Assembly (NCBI GenBank): GCA_017651315.1
Contig: JAGCDE010000001.1
Span: 1-64,000 of the forward strand
Origin: Bacteroidaceae bacterium
GTDB lineage: Bacteria > Bacteroidota > Bacteroidia > Bacteroidales > Bacteroidaceae
Length of the DNA stretch: 64,000 bases
Direction: 5' to 3'
Both the position numbers and the translations under genes were made by a program. Below the pieces are notes generated by a model. That model saw nothing but the letters and a program-made list of their open reading frames with translations, did not search any database and had not been told where the DNA came from. The stretch's first letter is position 1, and every line of letters starts with the position of its first letter. Of this stretch, positions 16,265-25,924 are shown piece after piece.

Positions 16265-17146
16265 ATGAAAGATTTGCAAAAAAATGTCCGGGGGAGATCA
16301 TTCTTTGGGAGACTCATTGTCCTGACAGCAATCTCAATGTCGCTCTCCTCCTGTTTTTTCCATATAGGAAAACGTGAGGCACCTGTGACCCCCGCCTATA
16401 ATGCCCCTGAAGGCTATAGTCTGGTCTGGCATGATGAGTTCGATAACGGTACTGAATTGAATCCTGAGGACTGGACTCATGAGGTACAGCGCAGTGGCTG
16501 GGTCAATCATGAACTGCAGAATTATGTTGACCACAAATCGCCCGAAGGCAATCCGGTGACCGAAATAAAGGACGGTATCCTACGAATCCACTGCTTCATG
16601 GAGAACGGCAAGATATATTCTGGCAGGGTATATGCCCATGTGAGTGAGGGCTGGCAGTACGGTTACATCGAGGCCAGCATCAAGCTTCCTGCCGGAAAGG
16701 GAACATGGCCCGCTTTCTGGATGATGCCCGTGGGCAATGACTGGAGAACCAATCCCTGGCCCATGTGCGGTGAGATTGACATCATGGAGGAGGTGGGAGT
16801 GGTGCCTAATGAGGTGTCATCGTCCATCCATACCCAGGATTACAACCACACCAGAAACACCCAGAAGACCCATGCAATGACCATAAGCAGGGCAGAGGGT
16901 GAGTTCCATACATACGCTCTGCTGTGGACTTCCGACGAGATAACCACATACGTGGATGGCCAGGTCCAGCTCAATGTGAAGAAATCGGTTCTCGGTTCCG
17001 GCCATAACCAGTGGCCGTTCCATTATCCCTTCTATGTGATATTCAATCTGGCATGGGGCGGTGACTGGGGCGGAATGCGGGGCGTTGACGAGTCGGCGCT
17101 GCCTATTACAATGGAAGTGGATTATGTAAGGGTATTCCAGAAATAG
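16265..17146 (+). CDS. GH16 endo-beta-glucanase lipoprotein (laminarinase-like)
   Basis: A 293-aa protein with a basic N-terminus, hydrophobic segment and lipobox LSSC (cysteine near residue 30), so probably outer-membrane anchored. The GH16 catalytic motif is GEIDIMEEVG, with nucleophile E170, helper D172 and acid/base E175. Other family features are WHDEFDNGTELNPEDW and PAFWMMPVGNDW. GH16 enzymes with this motif usually cut beta-1,3 or mixed 1,3-1,4 glucans. The next gene is a GH3 glucosidase, so the pair could take laminarin-type glucan to glucose. Why it follows lpdA at 2 nt spacing is unclear. Confidence 0.9.
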   Translation: MKDLQKNVRGRSFFGRLIVLTAISMSLSSCFFHIGKREAPVTPAYNAPEGYSLVWHDEFDNGTELNPEDWTHEVQRSGWVNHELQNYVDHKSPEGNPVTEIKDGILRIHCFMENGKIYSGRVYAHVSEGWQYGYIEASIKLPAGKGTWPAFWMMPVGNDWRTNPWPMCGEIDIMEEVGVVPNEVSSSIHTQDYNHTRNTQKTHAMTISRAEGEFHTYALLWTSDEITTYVDGQVQLNVKKSVLGSGHNQWPFHYPFYVIFNLAWGGDWGGMRGVDESALPITMEVDYVRVFQK

Positions 17147-17147
17147 A

Positions 17148-19439
17148 ATGTTTCGAATTATGATACGTAAAATAATTTTTGCAACCGGTCTCTTCTTTCT
17201 GACCGGAACTGTGTCAGTCGGCCAGATACCTGTATATCTGGATGAGAACAAACCTGTAGAGCAACGGATAGAGGATGCCTTGTCCAGAATGACTTTAGAC
17301 GAGAAGATTGCCGTCATCCATGCTCAGTCCAAATTCTCAAGTCCCGGGGTCAAGAGATTGGGATTCCCCGATTTCTGGACCGATGACGGCCCTCACGGAG
17401 TGCGTCCTGACGTGCTGTGGGATGAGTGGGTGCAGGCTGGCCAGACCAATGACTCCTGTGTGGCTTTTCCGGCTCTGACATGCCTGGCTGCCACCTGGAA
17501 TCCGGAGATGGCCCGTCGTTACGGTGAGTCTCTCGGTGAGGAGGCCCTTTATCGCGGCAAGAGCATGATCCTGGGGCCCGGTGTGAACATCAACCGTACT
17601 CCCCTGGCCGGACGCAATTTTGAATATATGGGTGAGGATCCGCTTCTTGCCTCCCGTATGGTAGTCCCTTATATACAAGGACTCCAGTCAAAAGGTGTTG
17701 CAGCCTGCGTCAAGCACTATGCCTTGAACAACGATGAGGAGTACCGTCATCAGGTGAATGTAATTGTGAGTGATCGTGCTCTCCATGAAATCTACCTGCC
17801 TGCATTCAAGGCTGCCGTTACCGAAGGCAAGGTGTGGGGTGTTATGGGTGCTTACAATCTTTATAAGAACCAGCACAACAGCCATAACGAGATACTCCTG
17901 AACCGTATCCTCAAACAAGACTGGGGATTTGACGGCATAGTGGTATCAGACTGGGGCGGTTGTCATGATACCGATGAGGCCGTGAAGAACGGACTGGACC
18001 TGGAGATGGGTTCCTGGACCGACGGTATGGTTATGGGAGCCACAAACGGCTATGATCGTTACTATTTGGCCTTGCCGTACAAGCGGCTTATCCGGCAGGG
18101 CAAGTATTCAACCTCCGAACTTGACGAAAAGGTACGCCGCCTCCTGCGCACGTTCTACAGGACAACCATGCGTGGTGACCGTCAGGTAGGCTTCCTCTGT
18201 TCTGAAAGCCATTACAAGGCCGCTCTTGATATTGCTACCGAGGGCATCGTGCTGCTCAAGAACGAAGCGGTGAAAGACCCTACGAAAGGCAGGAATGTCA
18301 AGAGTGCGGTCCTTCCGATTGATTTAACCGGAGTGAAACGCGTTCTGATAGTTGGTGAGAACGCCATAAAGATGATGACCGTGGGTGGAGGTTCTTCCTC
18401 ATTGAAAGCCCAGAAGGAGATACTGCCGCTTGACGGATTCAAGGCTTTGGCCGAATCCCTGTCGCCCGGTACTGTCGTTGACTATGCGCGCGGTTATGTC
18501 GGTGACACCATTCAGAGTTTTGACGGTGTTACCGTGGGTCGTAGCCTGTATGAATCACGTTCAGCTGATGAACTCAGGAATGAAGCTGTCAGCAAGGCAC
18601 GCCAGGCCGACTGCGTGATTGTGTTCGGAGGCCTGAACAAAAGTGACTATCAGGATTGTGAGGGACATGACCGCAAGGAGATGGGACTGCCTTACGGACA
18701 GGATGAACTTGTAGCGGCTTTGGTTGAGGCTAATCCCAGACTTGTGTTCGTGAACATTTCGGGCAATGCTGTTTCCATGCCTTGGATTGATAAGGTTCCG
18801 GCTGTAGTTCAGGGATGGTTCATAGGATCAGAGTCTGGTGAGGCCCTGGCGGCTGTCCTGACCGGCCAGGTGAATCCTTCCGGCAAGCTGCCGTTTACAT
18901 GGTACTCCCGTCTGGAGGACTGCGGAGCACACGCGCTCGGTACCTATCCGGGCGTATGGCGTGCAGGTCATGACATCATTGACGAGGAGTACAGGGAGGA
19001 TATATATGTAGGTTACCGCTGGTCAGACAGCCACAAGGAGAGCAAGCCTCTGTTCGCGTTCGGTCACGGGCTGAGCTACACCTCTTTCCTGTTGGGAAAG
19101 GCCGTCAGTGACCGCCAGACAATGAAGGCCGATGACGAGATAACCTTTACTGTAAGTGTCACCAATACCGGTGGCAAGGCAGGCTCTGAGGTGGTACAGC
19201 TCTATATCAGTGACCTGAAGTCATCACTTCCGCGTCCGGTAAAGGAACTGAAGGGATTCCGGAAGGTGTATCTTGAACCCGGCCAGACCAAGGAAGTCTC
19301 AATATCAATAGGCCGTGACGCCCTGAGCTATTATGATGATTCCATACAGGACTGGGTGGCTGAGCCCGGTCAGTTTGAGGCTTTGATAGGTACATCGTCA
19401 GATAAAATACTATCAAAAGTCAAATTCACACTGGAGTAA
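17148..19439 (+). CDS. GH3 beta-glucosidase, secreted
   Basis: A 763-aa protein; ATG 17160 (MIRKIIFATG) gives a cleaner signal peptide. Residues ~25-340 are the GH3 N-terminal barrel, with KHYALNND and the nucleophile region IVVSDWGG (D268 counted from 17148). Then come the alpha/beta sandwich (~370-590) and a fibronectin III-like domain (~640-755). GH3 enzymes remove single glucose units from oligosaccharides. It starts 1 nt after the GH16 stop, and a strong terminator follows, so the GH16/GH3 pair ends the long transcription unit that begins at lplA. Confidence 0.9.
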   Translation: MFRIMIRKIIFATGLFFLTGTVSVGQIPVYLDENKPVEQRIEDALSRMTLDEKIAVIHAQSKFSSPGVKRLGFPDFWTDDGPHGVRPDVLWDEWVQAGQTNDSCVAFPALTCLAATWNPEMARRYGESLGEEALYRGKSMILGPGVNINRTPLAGRNFEYMGEDPLLASRMVVPYIQGLQSKGVAACVKHYALNNDEEYRHQVNVIVSDRALHEIYLPAFKAAVTEGKVWGVMGAYNLYKNQHNSHNEILLNRILKQDWGFDGIVVSDWGGCHDTDEAVKNGLDLEMGSWTDGMVMGATNGYDRYYLALPYKRLIRQGKYSTSELDEKVRRLLRTFYRTTMRGDRQVGFLCSESHYKAALDIATEGIVLLKNEAVKDPTKGRNVKSAVLPIDLTGVKRVLIVGENAIKMMTVGGGSSSLKAQKEILPLDGFKALAESLSPGTVVDYARGYVGDTIQSFDGVTVGRSLYESRSADELRNEAVSKARQADCVIVFGGLNKSDYQDCEGHDRKEMGLPYGQDELVAALVEANPRLVFVNISGNAVSMPWIDKVPAVVQGWFIGSESGEALAAVLTGQVNPSGKLPFTWYSRLEDCGAHALGTYPGVWRAGHDIIDEEYREDIYVGYRWSDSHKESKPLFAFGHGLSYTSFLLGKAVSDRQTMKADDEITFTVSVTNTGGKAGSEVVQLYISDLKSSLPRPVKELKGFRKVYLEPGQTKEVSISIGRDALSYYDDSIQDWVAEPGQFEALIGTSSDKILSKVKFTLE

Positions 19440-19458
19440 CTGAATATTCCATGATATG

Positions 19459-19499
19459 AAAACGGCTGACAGGACCGGAATCCTGTCAGCCGTTTTTTA
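19459..19499. terminator. Bidirectional Rho-independent terminator
   Basis: A perfect 16-bp stem (AAAACGGCTGACAGGA 19459-19474 against TCCTGTCAGCCGTTTT 19481-19496) with a 6-nt loop and a T run. It lies between the converging GH3 gene and the minus-strand gene ending at 19518. Confidence 0.92.
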
Positions 19500-19517
19500 T
19501 TTTGAAGAGTGGTGGTG

Positions 19518-20393
19518 TCAGAATCCTCCGAATCCGCCTCCGAATCCGCCTCCTCCGAATCCACCTCCGAATCCGCCGCCGAAGTCGAAGTCACCTCCCA
19601 TCATCATGCCGCCACCGAAACCACCCATGTTCATTTCGCTGACCTTGCAACCCTCGGGGAGTGTGAACATCTCGGCCGGAACATCATCATTAGGAAGGAA
19701 ACCTACGGCAGTCTGGCTTGTTGTAGCCCAGTCGCTCTCAGTCACTGTGGAGAGAGGAATACCCTCATACACGCATACGGTGATATTCTGTGTGAATCCC
19801 ATCTGGTTGCTGGGGCTCATGGAGTATTTCTTGCAGGTAACACCTGCCACCTGCTCCTCGCCCAGCTCCTTGATCTTGTTGCGGCGGATGGTTTTCTTGT
19901 CAAGGTTGAGCCAGTCAATCTGACCTATCTGTCCTATTTGGGCACCACCCATACCGAAGCCGCCTCCAAAACCTCCCATACCGCCACGGCCGTTGCGTCC
20001 ACCGCCGAATATCGGCATTACGGTTGCTGTGTTCTCATTCTCATTTATGGTGTAGGTTGAGTCACCTAAAGATATCGTGCGGGTGATTTCATCTCCGTAA
20101 ACATTGACTCTTGCGGTCTTGCGGCCGTAGTCGTCAAAGTAAATCTGCTCTCTCATGTCGGCAGAGTTGAATCTGTTCATCATATTGAGGAAAGTGCTGT
20201 CGCCGAAAGCGGCCAGACCGCCTCCGCCCATGCCTCCCATTGCCGAGAAGTCAGGCATTTCCCCCATATCCGATGATATGGTTATGACACCTGATTTAAT
20301 ACCGAACAGAACTTCCTTAACCTCTTTTTTCTTGGCGTTTGCCGAAACGCACACAACTGCCAGTAAGGCAACTGCCATCAAATACTTTTTCAT
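19518..20393 (-). CDS. Secreted DUF4412-like protein with glycine/phenylalanine-rich tail
   Basis: A 291-aa protein when started at ATG 20391-20393, where a clear signal peptide begins (MKKYLMAVALLAVVCVSANA); ATG 20399 is an alternative. The middle has DUF4412-like features: a YFDDYGRKTARVNVYGDE strand region, and EEQVAGVTCKKYSM followed by VCVYEGIPLSTVTES. Glycine-rich stretches interrupt it (GGGRNGRGGMGGFGGGFG), and the C-terminus is about 35 residues of GGF repeats. Family function is unknown. The GGF tail is low-complexity and may be disordered or adhesive. It is followed by ygiQ upstream on the same strand, with a 124-bp gap. Confidence 0.7.
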   Translation of the reverse strand: MKKYLMAVALLAVVCVSANAKKKEVKEVLFGIKSGVITISSDMGEMPDFSAMGGMGGGGLAAFGDSTFLNMMNRFNSADMREQIYFDDYGRKTARVNVYGDEITRTISLGDSTYTINENENTATVMPIFGGGRNGRGGMGGFGGGFGMGGAQIGQIGQIDWLNLDKKTIRRNKIKELGEEQVAGVTCKKYSMSPSNQMGFTQNITVCVYEGIPLSTVTESDWATTSQTAVGFLPNDDVPAEMFTLPEGCKVSEMNMGGFGGGMMMGGDFDFGGGFGGGFGGGGFGGGFGGF

Positions 20394-20517
20394 TGTCATT
20401 ATTTTATAAATTGTCATTGTCGTTCGCCAACTACGAACAAAATATATCGGCGACAACGAAAAGTTAAGACATTTCATAAATATTAACCAAAAGAATTCCT
20501 TTTCCGCTTCATAAACG

Positions 20518-22317
20518 TTATCGGAAGAGGAGGGGAATGAGGTCGGGGCGGCCGATGCGTTTCAGTTCCGCTATCAGCCGGCTTCGTTGTGTCCTGTCGT
20601 ACCAGAAAAAGAACTGACGCTGAGCCTGTTTCTCCCTGTCGGTGCGGGCGGTATAGACCTCCTTCATGGTGTAGGGATCTATTCCGGTGTAGAAAATCTC
20701 GGTACTGAGGGTCATTGGGGTGGGTGTGAAGTCCTGTATCTGTTCCAGCTTGAAATTCAGCTGTTTGGTGATGACTGCCAGTAGGGCCATATCCTGTTCG
20801 GTACAGCCCGGGTGGCTGCTTATGAAATATGGTATGAGTTGCTGGTTAAGCCCGCACTCATGGTTTATACGGTCAAAGTTTTTCTTGAACTGCTCAAACT
20901 GAATGAACGGAGGCTTGCGCATGAGTTGCAGCACTGAGTCCGATGTGTGTTCCGGTGCCACCTTGAGGCGACCGCTCACGTGTCGGGTTATAAGCTCCCG
21001 GGCATACTCAGCGTGTGACTTGTCGGCCTTGGGGTCGGGGTCCCGGTACTGAAGTATGTCATACCGTATGCCGCTCCCTATGCAGGTTTTCTTTACTCCG
21101 GGAACATTGTCCGCGGCCTTGTACAGCTCTGTAAGTGTTGTCAGGTCTGTGCTCAGGTTGGGACAGACCTTGGGCGTGAGGCAGGTGGGGCGCTTGCACT
21201 TGAGGCATTTGGCCTTGTCCCTGCCGCCTGTGCCGTACATATTGGCCGACGGCCCTCCCAGATCCGATACATATCCCCTGAAATCCTCCATGCGGGTTAT
21301 CTGCCGCAGTTCCCTTATGATGCTCTCCTTGCTGCGGCTTACAATCTGCTTGCCCTGATGGGCCGATATGGTGCAGAATGAGCAGCCTCCGTAACAGCCC
21401 CGGTGGATGGTTACGGAGTGGCGTATCATCTCGTAGGCGGGGATGCGCTTGCCTTTGTAGCGCGGGTGCGGCAGGCGTGTATAGGGAAGGTCATAGACGG
21501 CGTCCAGTTCCTCAGTGGTCATGGGCGGATAGGGTGGATTGACAACCACGAACCGCTTCCCTGAAGGCTGGATTATCCTGCCGGCCTCTATCTTGTTTGA
21601 CTCCTCCTCGATAATCCTGAAGTTGGCGGCCTGCCTGCGCTTGTCCTCAAGGCACACCTCATGCGGAGCGAGCATCATGTCCCCGTCTTTCATGCCTCCG
21701 GGTATCTCCTTACAGATGAAACCCACCTGCTGTTGGCTCAGGATATCGGTCTTCCTGCCGTCATTGAGAGCATCGGCAATAGCCACGATAGGTTTTTCGC
21801 CCATACCGTAAATCAGGAAGTCTGCCCCGCTGAGTTCAAGTATGGAAGGAAGCAGTTTGTCCTGCCAGTAGTCATAGTGGGTGAACCGCCGCATGGATGC
21901 CTCAATCCCTCCCAATACTACGGGAATATCCGGGAAGAGTCTCTTCAGGGCTTTGGTATAGACAATGGAAGGATATTCCGGGCGGCCTGTGTGGCGGCCG
22001 TCTGGTGTGTAGGCATCCTCTGAGCGAAGCCTTTTGCCGGCGGTATAGCGGTTCACCATAGAGTCCATACTGCCGGCGGATACGCCGAAAAAGAGTCTCG
22101 GAGCTCCCAGTTTCCTGAAATCACGCAGGTCATCCTGCCAGTTAGGCTGGGGGACTATGGCCACCCTGTAGCCGTGCGCTTCAAGCACACGTCCTATCAC
22201 CGCACTCCCGAATGAGGGATGATCCACGTATGCATCGCCACTGAACAGTATGACATCCAACCGGTTCCAGCCTAACCGCTCACACTCCTTGACGGTTGTA
22301 GGAAGCCATCCTCCCAT
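20518..22317 (-). CDS. ygiQ: YgiQ-family radical SAM protein
   Basis: A 599-aa protein with a cobalamin-binding-like N-terminus (GWNRLDVILFSGDAYVDHPS) and the radical SAM cluster motif in HRGCYGGCSFCTIS. The long family-specific tail follows (SSHPGCTEQDM, QIQDFTPTPMTLSTEIFYTG). YgiQ proteins are conserved, but their reaction is not established. It is the last gene of a four-gene minus-strand operon, 9 nt after a small unknown gene. Confidence 0.9.
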   Translation of the reverse strand: MGGWLPTTVKECERLGWNRLDVILFSGDAYVDHPSFGSAVIGRVLEAHGYRVAIVPQPNWQDDLRDFRKLGAPRLFFGVSAGSMDSMVNRYTAGKRLRSEDAYTPDGRHTGRPEYPSIVYTKALKRLFPDIPVVLGGIEASMRRFTHYDYWQDKLLPSILELSGADFLIYGMGEKPIVAIADALNDGRKTDILSQQQVGFICKEIPGGMKDGDMMLAPHEVCLEDKRRQAANFRIIEEESNKIEAGRIIQPSGKRFVVVNPPYPPMTTEELDAVYDLPYTRLPHPRYKGKRIPAYEMIRHSVTIHRGCYGGCSFCTISAHQGKQIVSRSKESIIRELRQITRMEDFRGYVSDLGGPSANMYGTGGRDKAKCLKCKRPTCLTPKVCPNLSTDLTTLTELYKAADNVPGVKKTCIGSGIRYDILQYRDPDPKADKSHAEYARELITRHVSGRLKVAPEHTSDSVLQLMRKPPFIQFEQFKKNFDRINHECGLNQQLIPYFISSHPGCTEQDMALLAVITKQLNFKLEQIQDFTPTPMTLSTEIFYTGIDPYTMKEVYTARTDREKQAQRQFFFWYDRTQRSRLIAELKRIGRPDLIPLLFR

Positions 22318-22326
22318 AGAGTCAGT

Positions 22327-22638
22327 TTACTCTCCGGTTTGAGGGTTCTCCCTGTCCCAGCGTTCATAGAGAGCCATCAGGTTCTGGAGTCCGAAGGCCT
22401 TCATGTCGCGATGATAAATCACGTCTATACAGAGGTCCAGCAACTCCTTGGCCGATCCTTCGGGGGTGGTCAGCAGGGAGCGGATGTTGAGCTTGAGTTT
22501 GTCAAGCGACTGTTCGGTCACTATCCCGTTGCTGTCAATCAACAGCTGGAAGAGTGAGAACCGGCGGATGGTGCGCAGGTTCTCCTCGGAGACATTTATG
22601 CTCCTGGTGCCTGACTGGTTTGCTTGGATGGTAAACAT
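22327..22638 (-). CDS. Small conserved-looking protein, unknown function
   Basis: A 103-aa, mostly helical soluble protein without signal peptide or cysteines. A SVSEENLRT-like polar start is followed by a leucine-rich core (LDKLKLNIRSLLTTPEGS). I do not recognise the family. It is tightly packed between the amidase-like gene (14 nt upstream) and ygiQ (9 nt downstream), so it is a real gene in that operon. Confidence 0.65.
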   Translation of the reverse strand: MFTIQANQSGTRSINVSEENLRTIRRFSLFQLLIDSNGIVTEQSLDKLKLNIRSLLTTPEGSAKELLDLCIDVIYHRDMKAFGLQNLMALYERWDRENPQTGE

Positions 22639-22652
22639 ATTATCGTCTTTTT

Positions 22653-25541
22653 TCAGTTTGTCAGATATTTGAGTATTGAGGTCATTACTCTGGACTGCTC
22701 CTTTGGTCTTGTAATGCTCTCAAACGGGAAGCCCAAGGTCACGCAGCGGTGGTCACGCCCCTTGTAACCGACTCCGGCGCAAAGGCCGGTTCCGGAGTAG
22801 AAGAACAGTTCCTGTCCGTTATTCACGGGGCTTATTACATCGGGACGTGTCACACCGTAACGGAACTCGTCGGCTTCACGCTGTATGAGGAAGTTGTTTT
22901 TCAGTCCTCTAAGTTCCTGGGACGTGGAGTCCGGCATTGGTCCCTCCCAACGGTAGTGGAGGCAGTTTGCGGTGAATGCTTCGTCAGCAATGGCAGATAT
23001 CATGTCGGCTCCTACGTATGAGCCGCTTGCAAGCAGATAGCCCCCGTTCTCCATATAATCCTCTATCCTGCGCTGGAGGGATGGCGGGAATGTGGAATAG
23101 TCCTTGTGGTAGAGCGTGTCCCCGAGAGAACGTTTCTGAAGTCCCAGTATAAGATCAACCACCATGTAGTCCTCAAGTTTCACGCTTCCGTCCTGAACCG
23201 GCTCCCGGCTGCATGATACGAAAGACCATCCTGCATCCATTATGGCGCGACCGTGGATCTCCGGATAGTCGAATGTGTTGCCGGCAAGCAGACGGCCGTT
23301 ATATCGGTCATCGCTAATTCCGAGTGATATTTTTTCATCGTAGGCGATTGCCTTGCGGTCGAAAATGTACTGTGCACCGCACAGGATAGGCGATTTCATG
23401 TACTGTACTCCTGGGTCGGAGAGTATGTCGAATCCGAGCGCGGAGTCATTCTCCACGATAGCCGGTCCGCTAAGACGCTGGAACCCGTTCACTACCAGTA
23501 CTGTCCCTTTGCCGCCCGCCACCATTCCGGCGGCAAGTGTCTCGGACGGCATACTCTCGCCGCCCTTGTTCACGGCAGTCACCTTGAAGCGGTACAGACG
23601 GCCCTTCTCAGGTATCATGCTGTAACTGTTCTTCTTTACGGGTGTTCCGTTGTCGAACCCGTTGTCATCGACAGCGGTATAGACTATGAATCCTTCAGGG
23701 TCGGCGGTAGGCTCAAGCGGGTCACTCACAGCCTTCCAGCGAAGATGGAGCCTGTCACCGGATTCAAGCAGCTGCAGGTTCTCCACCGGCAGCGGCTGCA
23801 CCACGTACGGTACGTCATGCATGAAACTCACATACCTGAGTAGTGATTTGTAAATGGAACGTGAGGCCATGAAACGGAAATTGGAGTTCATGGCAAGCTT
23901 CATGTCCCAATAGTTCTGATGGGAGAGCAGCTCAAGCAGCATGGAGAGAACCTGAGGCTCGCGGCTCTCGCAGTAGTTCCTGTCCCAGATGCCCCTGTTT
24001 CCCCAGTCCCGGCCAATTCCGGCCTTTATGTCACGGCTGAGTCCGTCAACCACCATATCCGCCAGGTCACGGCTCACTATACGGTCGTGACCGTCGGCCA
24101 GACGGCCCTTGTTGAAATCGGTTGTGCAGATTCCGATAGACCCCACTATGGTATCACCGTAACGGTATCCGGCGTCGGTATGGAGTGCGAAATTGAGTTC
24201 TATCGGCACTCCGAGTCCCGGATTGGCAGGATTGAACACCGAGCCTCCTGATATCCAGTTGGTCATATAGGGTCGTGTCCAGATATCCTCGCGGTAGTCA
24301 TCGGCCCCGTTGTATTTGCTGTGGACACTGTCAGGCGCGCCGGCAAAACGTGTGTAGTACCTTGAGCCTATGTTGTAACGTTCTATCTCCACATCCAGGC
24401 CCTCGCGTGTCTCGCGTGCCGTACCGCCTCCAAACCTTACGGCATCGGCATTCACGGTACCCCTGGTGGAGCTGCTGTTGTCAAGCGTGACCATACCCTG
24501 CGGTGTCTGACCTTTCCTGAAACGGAATGTACCCAGATAGAGCCAGGTGCCGCCTCCCATCCGCTGGTTTACACGGAAAGTGGTTGTGCCGCCTGAGTGG
24601 AACACTATGTACCGGGCGTCATCAACACGTGTGGTATCGGACTGATAGGTGACATATACGGCATATTCCCCATCCTCAGGGATATCCGGCATCCACATGG
24701 CAGTGGACATGACTGTGCCCGGTCCGCCTCCCGCATAGGCGGTGAGCGTGGTGATTCCGTCGGTCAACGGGATTATACGGTCGGACTCAGGCAGATATCC
24801 TCCGCCTACAGATGTGATCCAGCGGCCATCGGTCCTGAAATCATCGGACCTGACAGCCTTGACTGTCACGCTACGGCTCTGCCAGTCACGTTCCTTGGCG
24901 GTATATACCACTGCTCCCGCATTCTCTAACATGGGAATCAGGAAAGGGTAGGCGAATGACTGGCTCAGCAGGTCCTCATGCGTGCAGTAGAGTGGAGGCC
25001 TCTGCCATTCCCAAAGAGTATCCCCCTTGTCATAGTAGTAGCCGTGACTCGGAGTTACCGCCATGTGTATTCCTGACAGGCCGGATATGGGTGAGTAGGG
25101 CATGTCTTCGTTCCGTTTCCAGGGTTTCCCCTTATAGCGGACGTTATTCCAGAGATTCTCCTTTATCACATTAGTCCGGGCCCAGTTGGGAATCATCTGC
25201 TCTATGTCGTAGTTGTTGGAGTGGATCCTGACATTGTATCTTTTCAGTTCATCAGGGAGGGCTTCCTTTACAATAAGGTATATGGAGTCATTCAGCTCCC
25301 GCCTGAAAAGCTGGTAGCTGAACGGCTGGTTCATGTAAATGTCAACGGTCCTGTTTCTGGTACTTATGTCAACCTTTTCAACCCTTATGGGCTTGATGTT
25401 GACATCACTCCGGTAATTATTCTGGAAATGGTTCCGCACTGAAGTGCGCACCTGGGCACTGTTGGTCTGTGCAGAAGCCACAGGACCCGCAGACAGCAAG
25501 ACGGCCATAAGCACGGACAGTGTCCTTGTCAGCCTGGACAT
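22653..25541 (-). CDS. Large secreted protein with amidase-like, golvesin-like and fibronectin III domains
   Basis: A 962-aa protein with a signal peptide (LSVLMAVLLSAGPVASAQ). N-terminal and middle parts contain an N-acetylmuramoyl-L-alanine amidase-like fold in pieces (VTPSHGYYYD; later LHTDAGYRYGD and NYCESREPQVLSMLLELLSH). A golvesin C-terminal-like domain is inserted near residues 280-400 (YAVYVTYQSD, TFRVNQRMGGGTWLYLGTF). A fibronectin III domain follows around 630-720 and an unassigned C-terminal third. Similar Bacteroides proteins are often labelled xanthan lyase, a label I would not trust. Peptidoglycan or glycan remodelling in the envelope is the reasonable guess. It sits in an operon with two small unknown genes and ygiQ. 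Confidence 0.75.
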   Translation of the reverse strand: MSRLTRTLSVLMAVLLSAGPVASAQTNSAQVRTSVRNHFQNNYRSDVNIKPIRVEKVDISTRNRTVDIYMNQPFSYQLFRRELNDSIYLIVKEALPDELKRYNVRIHSNNYDIEQMIPNWARTNVIKENLWNNVRYKGKPWKRNEDMPYSPISGLSGIHMAVTPSHGYYYDKGDTLWEWQRPPLYCTHEDLLSQSFAYPFLIPMLENAGAVVYTAKERDWQSRSVTVKAVRSDDFRTDGRWITSVGGGYLPESDRIIPLTDGITTLTAYAGGGPGTVMSTAMWMPDIPEDGEYAVYVTYQSDTTRVDDARYIVFHSGGTTTFRVNQRMGGGTWLYLGTFRFRKGQTPQGMVTLDNSSSTRGTVNADAVRFGGGTARETREGLDVEIERYNIGSRYYTRFAGAPDSVHSKYNGADDYREDIWTRPYMTNWISGGSVFNPANPGLGVPIELNFALHTDAGYRYGDTIVGSIGICTTDFNKGRLADGHDRIVSRDLADMVVDGLSRDIKAGIGRDWGNRGIWDRNYCESREPQVLSMLLELLSHQNYWDMKLAMNSNFRFMASRSIYKSLLRYVSFMHDVPYVVQPLPVENLQLLESGDRLHLRWKAVSDPLEPTADPEGFIVYTAVDDNGFDNGTPVKKNSYSMIPEKGRLYRFKVTAVNKGGESMPSETLAAGMVAGGKGTVLVVNGFQRLSGPAIVENDSALGFDILSDPGVQYMKSPILCGAQYIFDRKAIAYDEKISLGISDDRYNGRLLAGNTFDYPEIHGRAIMDAGWSFVSCSREPVQDGSVKLEDYMVVDLILGLQKRSLGDTLYHKDYSTFPPSLQRRIEDYMENGGYLLASGSYVGADMISAIADEAFTANCLHYRWEGPMPDSTSQELRGLKNNFLIQREADEFRYGVTRPDVISPVNNGQELFFYSGTGLCAGVGYKGRDHRCVTLGFPFESITRPKEQSRVMTSILKYLTN

Positions 25542-25554
25542 GAAGGTTGAAGTG

Positions 25555-25827
25555 TTATTTTTTCAACTTTTCTAACTTTTCAATCACATTCCCGATACTC
25601 TTGTTAAAGTCCTTGTAAAGGGTGCGGTAATATACCTTGGCATTGCCCGGTTCGGTGTGGTTGATGCGCTGCGTGAATTCATTGTCAATCTTGAGGAGCT
25701 CCATCATAAGGTCATCGGCTGCGACCTTGTCTGTGCCTGGAACCAGCTCCTTGTATATGAGACACTCGGTGAACAGGTCACCTATTACATAACTGATGTC
25801 CTTTTTCAGGTTTTTGCGACTTGCCAT
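25555..25827 (-). CDS. Small conserved-looking Bacteroidales protein, unknown function
   Basis: A 90-aa protein starting at ATG 25825-25827 (MASRKNLKKDISYVIGDLF). An in-frame start at 25854 is ruled out because it overlaps the promoter's -7 box at 25852-25859. The product is helical and charged, without membrane segments. It is the first gene of the operon leading to the amidase-like protein (13 nt gap). Function is not recognisable. Confidence 0.7.
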   Translation of the reverse strand: MASRKNLKKDISYVIGDLFTECLIYKELVPGTDKVAADDLMMELLKIDNEFTQRINHTEPGNAKVYYRTLYKDFNKSIGNVIEKLEKLKK

Positions 25828-25851
25828 AGTTGTGGTTTTTTGTGTATAGAG

Positions 25852-25883
25852 CAAAGATAATGCAATTGGCCGGCAATTACAAT
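25852..25883 (-). promoter_or_regulatory. Promoter of the 25827-20518 operon
   Basis: On the minus strand: ATTG (25883-25880), a 20-bp spacer and a perfect -7 box TATCTTTG (25859-25852). It decides the start of the 90-aa gene at 25827. Confidence 0.75.
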
Positions 25884-25924
25884 ATACCGTGGACGTTTTT
25901 TTACGGGATGTACTGGCCGGTATC

